DNA from: Saccoglossus kowalevskii
Lineage: Eukaryota; Hemichordata; Enteropneusta; Harrimaniidae
Length of the DNA: 49,817 nt
Reading direction: 5' to 3'
Assembly: GCF_000003605.2 (NCBI RefSeq)
Contig: NW_003134969.1
Location: 1 to 49,817, forward strand
The notes beneath the pieces are model-generated. The model did no database searches, was not told the DNA's origin, and saw only the letters and a list, made by a program, of their open reading frames with translations. A program made the position numbers and the translations under genes. Every line of letters begins with the position of its first letter. Position 1 is the first letter of the stretch. Shown here piece by piece: positions 40,250 to 49,817 of this stretch.

Positions 40250-40585
40250 GCAAAATGCACATAATTTAACGTAGCAATGTGAAATTCAGTTCTCGCATAA
40301 TAAGTGTTGCTAAGTGATTTTCTTCGTAAATGGGATTACATTAACATATGCATGTTTTAAGTTAATACTATTTTGTCAATGCGATCATGGTATAAGGGCT
40401 AATCAACGTAAACATTTGATGCTTAATATCTCATCTATAGTGCGATTTGATTGCAGCCTTCGCGACATTTTACGAGTTGTGCATTGACATACTCATTCGT
40501 TACACATAAAATAATGATTAGTAAAGTAATTGCAATACAATAATACAATACTGGTAAAAACAAATAATAATAGTGGATAGGAAAA
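40250..40585 (+). repeat. 336-bp interspersed module, copy 5, subfamily A
   Basis: One base different from copy 1 (AAATGGGATT) and one from copy 2 (CTAATCAACG), so it combines the two diagnostic sites of those copies. The following array also agrees with block 1 in carrying ACACAACCACTGTGG, where the sequences after copies 2 and 4 have CACTATGG. Confidence 0.92.
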
Positions 40586-41271
40586 GTTGCTTCAAATACA
40601 CTGTCTCTATGGTTGCTTTAAATACACTACCACTATGGTTGCTTTAAATACACTACCACTATGGTTGCTTCAAATACACTACCACTATAGTTGCTGTCAA
40701 TGCACTACCACTATAGTTGCTTCAAATACACAACCACTGTGGTTTATTCAAATACACTACCAATATGGTTGCTTCAAATACACTACCACTATGGTTGCTT
40801 CAAATACACTAGCACTATGGTTGCTTCAAATACACTACCACTATGGTTGCTTCAAATACACTACCACTATGGTTGCTTCAAATGCACTATCTCTATGGTT
40901 GCTTCAAATACACTACCACTATGGTTGCTGAAAATACACTACCACTATGGTTGCTTCAAATAAACTACCACTGTGGTTGTTGTAAATACACTACCACTAT
41001 GGTTGTTTCAAATACACAACCACTATGGTTGCTTCAAATGCACTATCTCTATGGTTGCTTCAAATACACTACCACTATGGTTGCTGAAAATACACTACCA
41101 GTATGGTTGCTTCAAATACACTACCACTATGGTTGCTTCAAATACACTACCACTATGGTTGCTTCAAATACACTACCACTATGGTTGCTTCAAATACACT
41201 ACCACTATGGTTGCTTCAAATACACTACCACTATGGTTGCTTCAAATACACTACCACTATGGTTGCTGTAA

Positions 41272-42240
41272 ATGCACTACCACTACGGTTGCTTCAAATA
41301 CACTACCACTATGGTTGCTGTAAATACACTACCACTATGGTTGCTTCAAATACACTACTACTATGGTTGCTGTAAATATACTACCTCTATGGTCGCTTCA
41401 AATACACTACCACTATGGTTGATTCAAATATACTACCACTATGGTTGCTTCAAATACACTACCACAATGGTTGCTTCAAATACACTACCACTATGGTTGC
41501 TTCAAATACACTACCACTATGGTTGCTTCAAATACACTACCACTATGGTTGCTTCAAATACACTACCACTATGGTTGCTTCAAATACACTACCACTATGG
41601 TTGCTTCAATACACTACCACTATGGTTGCTTCAAATACACTACCACTATGGTTGCTGTAAATGCACTACCACTACGGTTGCTTCAAATACACTACCACTA
41701 TGGTTGCTGTAAATACACTACCACTATGGTTGCTTCAAATACACTACTACTATGGTTGCTGTAAATATACTACCTCTATGGTCGCTTCAAATACACTACC
41801 ACTATGGTTGATTCAAATATACTACCACTATGGTTGCTTCAAATACACTACCACAATGGTTGCTTCAAATACACTACCAGTATGGTTGCTTCAAATACAC
41901 TACCACTATGGTTGCTTCAAATACACTACCACTATGGTTGCTTCAAATACACTACCACTATGGTTGCTTCAAATACACTACCACTATGGTTGCTTCAAAT
42001 ACACTACCACTATGGTTGCTTCAAATACACTACCACTATGGTTGCTGTAAATGCACTACCACTACGGTTGCTTCAAATACACTACCACTATGGTTGCTGT
42101 AAATACACTACCACTATGGTTGCTTCAAATACACTACTACTATGGTTGCTGTAAATACACTACCTCTATGGTCGCTTCAAATACACTACCACTATGGTTG
42201 ATTCAAATACACTACCACTATGGTTGCTTCAAATAGACTA
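41272..42240 (+). repeat. 389/390-bp higher-order repeat, about 2.5 copies
   Basis: The GCTGTAAATGC then CTACGG start occurs at 41272, 41661 and 42051. The first interval is 389 bp because of a one-base-short unit (GCTTCAATACAC near 41605); the second is 390 bp, 15 monomers. The copies share CTACTACTATGG, AAATATAC, ACCTCTATGG, GGTCGC and CCACAATGG. Between marker units lie runs of near-perfect consensus monomers. Confidence 0.88.
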
Positions 42241-44821
42241 CCACTTGGGTTGCTTCAAATACACTACCACTGTGGTTGCTTTAAATACACTACCACTATG
42301 GTTGCTTCAAATACACTACCACTATGGTTGCTTCAAATACACTACCACTTGGGTTGCTTCAAATACACTACCACTGTGGTTACTTCAAATACACTACTAC
42401 TATGGTCGCTTCAAATACACTACCACTATGGTTGCTTCAAATACACTACCACTATGGTTGTTTCAAGTACATTACCACTATGGTTGCTTCATATACACTA
42501 CCACTATGGTTGTTTCAAATAAACTACCACTATGGTTGCTTCAAATACACTACCACCATGGTTGCTTCAAATGCACTATCTCTATGGTTGTTTCAAATAC
42601 ACTACCACTATGATTGCTTCAAATACATTACCACTATGGTTGCTTCAAATACACTGCCACTATGGTTGTTTCAAATACACAACCACTCTGGTTGCTTCAA
42701 ATACACTACCACTATGGTTGCTTCAAATACACTACCACTTGGGTTGCTTCAAATACACTACCACTGTGGTTGCTGTAAATACACTACCACTATGGTTGCT
42801 TCAAATACACTACCACTTGGGTTGCTTCAAATACACTACCACCATGGTTGCTTCAAATGCACTATCTCTATGGTTGTTTCAAATACACTACCACTATGAT
42901 TGCTTCAAATACATTACCACTATGGTTGCTTCAAATACACTAACACTGTGGTTGCTTCAAATACACTACCACTTGGGTTGCTTCAAATACACTACCACTA
43001 TGATTGCTTCAAATACACTACCACTATGGTTGCTTCAAATACACTACCACTATGGTTGCTGAAAATACACTACCACTATGGTTGCTTCAAATACACTCCC
43101 ACTATGGTTGCTTCAAATGCACTATCTCTATGGTTGCTTCAAATACACTACCACTATGGTTGCTGAAAATACACCCCCAGATGGTTGCTTCAAATACACT
43201 ACCGCTATGGTTGCTTCAAATACACTACCTCTATGGTTGCTTCAAATACACTGCCACTATGGTTGTTTCAAATACACAACCACTCTGGTTGCTTCAAATA
43301 CACTACCACTATGGTTGCTTCAAATAGACTACCACTTGGGTTGCTTCAAATACACTACCACTGTGGTTGCTGTAAATACACTACCACTATGGTTGCCTCA
43401 AATACACTACCACTGTCGTTGCTTCAAATACACTACCACTTGGGTTGCTTCAAATACACTACCACTATGATTGCTTCAAATACACTACCACTATGGTTGC
43501 TTCAACTACACTACCACTATGGTTGCTTCAAATACACTACCACTATGGTTGCTTCAAATACCCTACCACTATGGTTGCTTCAAATACACTACCACTATGG
43601 TTGCTTCAAATACACTACCACTATGGTTGTTGAAATACACTACCACTATGGTTGCTTCAAATAGACTACCACTTGGGTTGCTTCAAATACACTACCACTG
43701 TGGTTGCTGTAAATACACTACCACTATGGTTGCCTCAAATACACTACCACTGTGGTTGCTTCAAATACACTACCACTTGGGTTGCTTCAAATACACTACC
43801 ACTCTGATTGCTTCAAATACACTACCACTATGGTTGCTTCAACTACACTACCACTATGGTTGCTTCAAATACACTACCACTATGGTTGCTTCAAATACCC
43901 TACCACTATGGTTGCTTCAACTACACTAACACAATGGTTGCTGTTAATACACTACCATTATGGTTGCTTCAAATACACTACCACTGTGGTTACTTCAATT
44001 ACACTGCTACTATGGTTGCTGTAAATACACTACCACTTAGATTGCTTCAAATACACTACCACTACGGTTGCTTCAAATACACTACCACTATGGTTGCTTC
44101 AAATAGACTACCACTTGGGTTGCTTCAAATACACTACCACTATGGTTGCTTCAAATACACTACCGCTATGGTTGCGTAAAATACATTACCACTTGGGTTG
44201 CTTCAAATACACTACCACTGTGGTTGTTTCAAATATACTACCACTATGGTCGCTTCAAATACACTACCACTATGGTTGCTTCAAATACACTACCACTATG
44301 GTTGTTTCAAGTACATTACCACTATGGTTGCTTCATATACACTACCACTATGGTTGTTTCAAATAAACTACCACTATGGTTGCTTCAAATACACTACCAC
44401 CATGGTTGCTTCAAATGCACTATCTCTATGGTTGTTTCAAATACACTACCACTATGATTGCTTCAAATACATTACCACTATGGTTGCTTCAAATACACTG
44501 CCACTATGGTTGTTTCAAATACACAACCACTCTGGTTGCTTCAACTACACTACCACTATGGTTGCTTCAAATACACTACCACTTGGGTTGCTTCAAATAC
44601 ACTACCACTGTGGTTGCTGTAAATACACTACCACTATGGTGGCCTCAAATACACTAACACTGTGGTTGCTTCAAATACACTACCACTTGGGTTGCTTCAA
44701 ATACACTACCACTATGATTGCTTCAAATACACTACCACTATGGTTGCTTCAAATACACTAGCACTATGGTTGCTTCAAATACACTACCACTATGGTTGCT
44801 TCAAATACACTACCACTATGG

Positions 44822-45130
44822 TTGTTGAAATACACTACCACTATGGTTGCTTCAAATACACTACCACTATGGTTGCTTCAACTACACTACCACTATGGTT
44901 GCTTCAAATACACTACCACTATGGTTGCTTCAAATACCCTACCACTATGGTTGCTTCAAATACACTACCACTATGGTTGCTTCAAATACACTACCACTAT
45001 GGTTGTTGAAATACACTACCACTATGGTTGCTTCAAATACACTACCACTATGGTTGCTTCAACTACACTACCACTATGGTTGCTTCAAATACACTACCAC
45101 TATGGTTGCTTCAAATACCCTACCACTAAG
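44822..45130 (+). repeat. 181-bp cassette copy in block 5
   Basis: 25-bp GTTGTTGAAATAC markers at about 44822 and 45003 with the same internal variants and the same terminal CCACTAAGGTTTC as at 7426-7735. The whole segment from about 44650 to 45560 follows the order of 7330-8160 in block 1. Confidence 0.85.
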
Positions 45131-47749
45131 GTTTCTTCAAATACATGACCCCTATGGTTGCTTCAAATACACAACCACTATGGTTGCTTCAAATACACTA
45201 TCTCTATGGTTGCTTCAAACACACTTCCACTATGGTTGCTGTAAATACACTACCACTATGGTTGCTTCAAATACACTACCACTATGGTTGCTTCAAATAA
45301 ACTACCACTGTGGTTGCTGTAAATACACTACCACTATGGTTGCTTCAAATACACTACTACTATGATTGCTGTAAATACACTACCACTATGGTTGCTTCAT
45401 ATAGACTACCACTTGGGTTGCTTCAAATACACTACCACTGTGGTTGCTTTAAATACACTACCATTATGGTTGCTTCAAATACACTACCACTGTGGTTACT
45501 TCAATTACACTGCCACTATGGTTGCTGTAAATACACTACCACTTAGATTGCTTCAAATACACTACCACTATGGTTGCTTCAAATAGACTACCACTTGGGT
45601 TGCTTCAAATACACTACCACTATGGTTGCTTCAAATACACTACCGCTATGGTTGCGTCAAATACACTACCACTTGGGTTGCTTCAAATACACTACCACTG
45701 TGGTTGTTTCAAATATACTACCACTATGGTCGCTTCAAATACACTACCACTATGGTTGCTTCAAATACACTACCACTATGGTTGTTTCAAGTACATTACC
45801 ACTATGGTTGCTTCATTTACACTACCACTATGGTGGTTTCAAATAAACTACCACTATGGTTGCTTCAAATACACTACCACCATGGTTGCTTCAAATACAC
45901 TATCTCTATGGTTGCTTTAAATACACTACCACTATGGTTGCTGTAAATACACTACCACTCTGGTTGCTACAAATACACTACCACTATGGTTGCTGTCAAT
46001 GCACTACCACTATAGTTGCTTCAAATACACTACCTCTATGGTCGCTTCAAATACACTACCACTATGGTTGCTTCAAATACACTACCACTATGGTTGCTTC
46101 AAATACACTACCACTATGGTTGTTTCAAATAAACTACCACTATGGTTGCTTCAAATACACTGCCACCATGGTTTCTTCAAATACACTATCTCTATGGTTG
46201 CTTTAAATACACTACCACTATGGTTGCTGTAAATACACTACCACTATGGTTGCTTCAAATACACTACCACTATGGTTGTTTCAAATAAACTACCACTATG
46301 GTTGCTTCAAATACACTGCCACCATGGTTTCTTCAAATACACTATCTCTATGGTTGCTTTAAATACACTACCACTATGGTTGCTGAAAATACACTACCAC
46401 TATGGTTGCTTCAAATACACTCCCACTATGGTTGCTTCAAATGCACTATCTCTATGGTTGCTTCAAATACACTACCACTATGGTTGCTGAAAATACACCA
46501 CCAGTATGGTTGCTTCAAATACACTACCAGTATGGTTGCTTCAAATACACTACCACTATGGTTGCTTCAAATACACTACCACTATGGTTGCTTCAAATAC
46601 ACTACCACTATGGTTGCTTCAAATACACTACCACTATGGTTGCTTCAAATACACTACCACTATGGTTGCTTCAAATACACTACCACTATGGTTGCTGTAA
46701 ATGCACTACCACTACGGTTGCTTCAAATACACTACCACTATGGTTGCTGTAAATACACTACCACTATGGTTGCTTCAAATACACTACTACTATGGTTGCT
46801 GTAAATACACTACCTCTATGGTCGCTTCAAATACACTACCACTATGGTTGATTCAAATACACTACCACTATGGTTGCTTCAAATAGACTAACACTTGGGT
46901 TGCTTCAAATACACTACCACTGTGGTTGCTTTAAATACACTACCACTATGGTTGCTTCAAATACACTACCACTATGGTTGCTTCAAATACACTACCACTT
47001 GGGTTGCTTCAAATACACTACCACTGTGGTTACTTCAAATACACTACTACTATGGTCGCTTCAAATACACTACCACTATGGTTGCTTCAAATACACTACC
47101 ACTATGGTTGCTGTAAATGCACTACCACTACGGTTGCTTCAAATACGCTACCACTATGGTTGCTGTAAATACACTACCACTATGGTTGCTTCAAATACAC
47201 TACAACTATGGTTGCTGTAAATACACTACCTCTATGGTCGCTTCAAATACACTACCACTATGGTTGATTCAAATACACTAACACTATGGTTGCTTCAAAT
47301 AGACTACCACTTGGGTTGCTTCAAATACACTACAACTGTGGTTGCTTTAAATACACTACCACTATGGTTGCTTCAAATACACTATCTCTATGGTTGCTTC
47401 AAATACACTACCACTATGGTTGCTGAAAATACACTACCACTACGGTTGCTTCAAATAAACTACCACTATGGTTGTTGTAAATACACTACCACTATGGTTG
47501 TTTCAAATACACAACCACTATGGTTGCTTCAAATGCACTATCTCTATGGTTGCTTCAAATACACTACCACTATGGTTGCTGAAAATACACTACAGTATGG
47601 TTGCTTCAAATACACTACCACTATGGTTGCTTCAAATACACTACCACTATGGTCGCTTCAAATACACTACCACTATGGTTGCTTCAAATACACTACCACT
47701 ATGGTTTCTCAAATACACTACCACTATGGTTGCTTCAAAACACACTACT

Positions 47750-48085
47750 GCAAAATGCACATCATTTAACGTAGCAATGTGAAATTCAGTTCTCGCATAA
47801 TAAGTGTTGCTGAGTGATTTTCTCGTTAAATGAGATTACATTAACATATGCATGTTTTAACTTAATACTATTTTGACAATGCGATCATGGTATAAGGGCT
47901 AGTCAACATAAACATTTGATGCTTAATTTCTCATCTATAGTGCGATTTGATTGCAGCCTTCGCGACATTTTACGAGTTTTGCATTGACATACTCATTCAT
48001 TACACATAAAATAATGATTAGTAAAGTAATTGTAATACAATAATACAATAATGGTGAAAACAAAAAAAAATAGTGGGTAGAAAAA
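47750..48085 (+). repeat. 336-bp interspersed module, copy 6, subfamily B
   Basis: Shares with copy 3 the B forms GCTGAGTG, TTTTGACAATG, TAATTTCTC, GAGTTTTGC or its like, ATTCATTAC, AATTGTAATAC, TGGTGAAAAC and GTGGGTAGAAAAA. It keeps the A-like ACGTAGCAATG and CCTTCGCGAC. Private changes are CTCGTTAAATG, GTCAACATAAAC and a run of nine A. The left junction reads CTACTGCAAAATG rather than CTACCGCAAAATG. Confidence 0.92.
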
Positions 48086-49751
48086 GTTGCTTCAAATACA
48101 CTACCACTATGGTTGCTGTCAATACTCTACCACTGTGGTTGCTTCAAATACACTACCACTATGATTGCTTCAAATACACTACCACTATGGTTGCTTCAAA
48201 TACACTACCACTATGGTTGCTTCAAATACACTACCACTATGGTTGCTTCAAACATACTACCACTATGGTTGCTTCATATACACTACCACCATGGTTGCTT
48301 CAAATACACTATCTCTATGGTTGCTTTAAATACACTACCTCTATGGTTGCTGTAAATACACTACCACTATGGTTGCTTTCAAATACACTACCACTATGGT
48401 TGCTGTCAATACACTACCACTATAGTTGCTTCAAATACACCAACACTATGGTTGTTTCAAATACACTACCACTATGGTTGCTTCAAATACACTACCACTA
48501 TGGTTGCTTCAAAATACACTACCACTATGGTTGCTTCAAATACACTACCACTATGGTTGCTTCAAATACACTATATCTGTGGTTGCTTCAATACACTACC
48601 ACTATGGTTGCTGTAAATACACTACCACTATGATTGCTTCAAATACACTACCACTATGGTTGCTTCAAATACACTAGCACTATGGTTGCTGAAAATACAC
48701 TACCACTATGGTTGCTTCAAATACACTCCCACTATGGTTGCTTCAAATGCACTATCTCTATGGTTGCTTCAAATACACTACCACTATGGTTGCTGAAAAT
48801 ACACCACCAGTATGGTTGCTTCAAATACACTACCGCTATGGTTGCTTCAAATACACAACCACTATGGTTGCTTCAAATACACTGCCACTATGGTTGTTTC
48901 AAATACACAACCACTTTGGTTGCTTCAAATACACTACCACTATGGTTGCTTCAAATAGACTACCACTTGGGTTGCTTCAAATACACTACCACTGTGGTTG
49001 CTGTAAATACACTACCACTATGGTTGCCTCAAATACACTACCACTGTGGTTGCTTCAAATACACTACCACTTGGGTTGCTTCAAATACACTACCACTATG
49101 ATTGCTTCAAATACACTACCACTATGGTTGCTTCAACTACACTACCACTATGGTTGCTTCAAATACACTACCACTATGGTTGCTTCAAATACCCTACCAC
49201 TATGGTTGCTTCAAATACACTACCACTATGGTTGTTGAAATACACTACCACTATGGTTGCTTCAAATACACTACCACTATGGTTGCTTCAACTACACTAC
49301 CACTATGGTTGCTTCAAATACACTACCACTATGGTTGCTTCAAATACCCTACCACTATGGTTGCTTCAAATACACTAAAACTATGGTTGCTTCAAATACA
49401 CTACCACTATGGTTGTTGAAATACACTACCACTATGGTTGCTTCAAATACACTACCACTATGGTTGCTTCAACTACACTACCACTATGGTTGCTTCAAAT
49501 ACACTACCACTATGGTTGCTTCAACTACACTACCACTATGGTTGCTTCAAATACACTACCACTATGGTTGCTTCAAATACACTACCACACTACCACTATG
49601 ATTGCTTCAAATACACTACCACTATGATTGCTTCAAATGCACTACCACTATGGTTGTTGTAAATACACTACCACTATGGTTGCTTCAAATACACTACCAC
49701 TATGGTTATTGTAAATACACTACCACTATGGTTGCTTCAAAACACACTACC
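48086..49751 (+). repeat. 26-bp satellite array, block 6 (B to A)
   Basis: About 64 monomers, no gene; the shortest complete block and the counterpart of block 3. It begins with the post-B sequence (GCTGTCAATAC, CTGTGG), has irregular one-base indels at 48375-48605, and from about 48612 reproduces the block 0 / 29.8-kb variant order. It ends with a 181-type marker pair near 49226 and 49409, the elongated monomer and the A junction. Confidence 0.97.
49572..49605 (+). repeat. 34-bp elongated monomer before A module 7
   Basis: Fourth instance of the eight-base elongation, again exactly 146 bp before the module that follows at 49752. Confidence 0.93.
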
Positions 49752-49817
49752 GCAAAATGCACATAATTTAACGTAGCAATGTGAAATTCAGTTCTCGCAT
49801 AATAAGTGTTGCTAAGT
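49752..49817 (+). repeat. Interspersed module, copy 7, subfamily A, cut by window end
   Basis: The first 66 bp of the module, identical by eye to copy 1 over this length and ending at GTTGCTAAGT. The A form AAGTG seems to begin here, where B modules have GAGTG. It supports the order A, A, B, A, A, B, A. Confidence 0.9.

Larger units (their letters stand above)
40586..47749 (+). repeat. 26-bp satellite array, block 5 (A to B)
   Basis: About 275 monomers, no gene; the counterpart of block 2 but 2.9 kb longer. It runs from the standard post-A sequence through a three-copy 389/390-bp repeat at 41.3-42.2 kb, a region like block 0 at 42.9-43.7 kb, 181-bp cassettes at 44.8-45.0 kb, a 1,092-type unit from 45362, the 156-bp B-approach pair at 46162/46318 and a homogeneous run near 46529. 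It ends with a unit shortened to GTTTCTCAAATAC and the junction AAAACACACTACT. Confidence 0.97.

Noticed and set aside
1-49751. CRISPR array (many short direct repeats).
   Set aside because: Repeats are directly adjacent with no unique spacers of uniform length, and no cas-like genes are present.
1-49817. Telomeric repeat array.
   Set aside because: The 26-bp unit is not a known simple telomere motif and has no G-rich strand of the usual type. A subtelomeric position cannot be excluded.
1-49817. tRNA, rRNA or other structured RNA genes.
   Set aside because: No cloverleaf, rRNA-like segment or snRNA motif was recognised in the modules or in the divergent island. The B-box-like string in the monomer has no partner A box.
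1-49817. Bacterial, plasmid or phage origin.
   Set aside because: No genes over nearly 50 kb, no ribosome-binding-site-led frames, and a multi-level satellite organisation typical of eukaryotic heterochromatin.

Overview
The window is a eukaryotic satellite DNA array. I find no protein-coding gene and no RNA gene in it. About 47.7 of the 49.8 kb is a head-to-tail array of a 26-bp monomer, roughly 1,836 copies by length, all in one orientation. A clean monomer is at 9118-9143 and reads TTCAAATACAC, then TACC, then ACTATGGTTGC. It has 10 G+C in 26 bases and 7 C against 3 G, so the strands are asymmetric. An array this long, without genes, points to a eukaryotic chromosome (centromeric, subtelomeric or another heterochromatic block). 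The species cannot be read from the sequence.

Layout: seven copies of a non-repetitive, AT-rich module of about 336 bp (about 30% G+C by hand count), the last cut by the window end, divide the array into seven blocks. The modules are at 927-1262, 17251-17586, 21859-22195, 24668-25003, 40250-40585, 47750-48085 and 49752-49817. All share the same orientation and the same two junction points within the monomer. They fall into two subfamilies in the order A, A, B, A, A, B, A. The window therefore holds about two turns of a super-unit of 23.7 and 25.1 kb. The array blocks are 1-926, 1263-17250, 17587-21858, 22196-24667, 25004-40249, 40586-47749 and 48086-49751.

Inside the blocks, monomer variants are arranged in higher-order repeats whose periods are almost all whole multiples of 26 bp (156, 260, 390, 416, 546, 650, 702, 806, 910 and 1,092 bp). 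A 181-bp unit contains one 25-bp monomer. This looks like repeated unequal exchange or conversion. One 130-bp stretch at 38227-38356 stands out: five exact 26-bp units of a very different subfamily, matching the main monomer at only about 17 of 26 positions and seen once in the window.

The long plus-strand reading frames (up to about 327 codons) are a by-product. The monomer has no stop in any plus frame, and 26 is not a multiple of 3, so an ORF of three monomers reads as a 26-residue repeat. Common, homogenised variants add stops in all frames, which argues against coding. Nothing in the window forms a pathway or operon. Its interest lies in the module-plus-array architecture.
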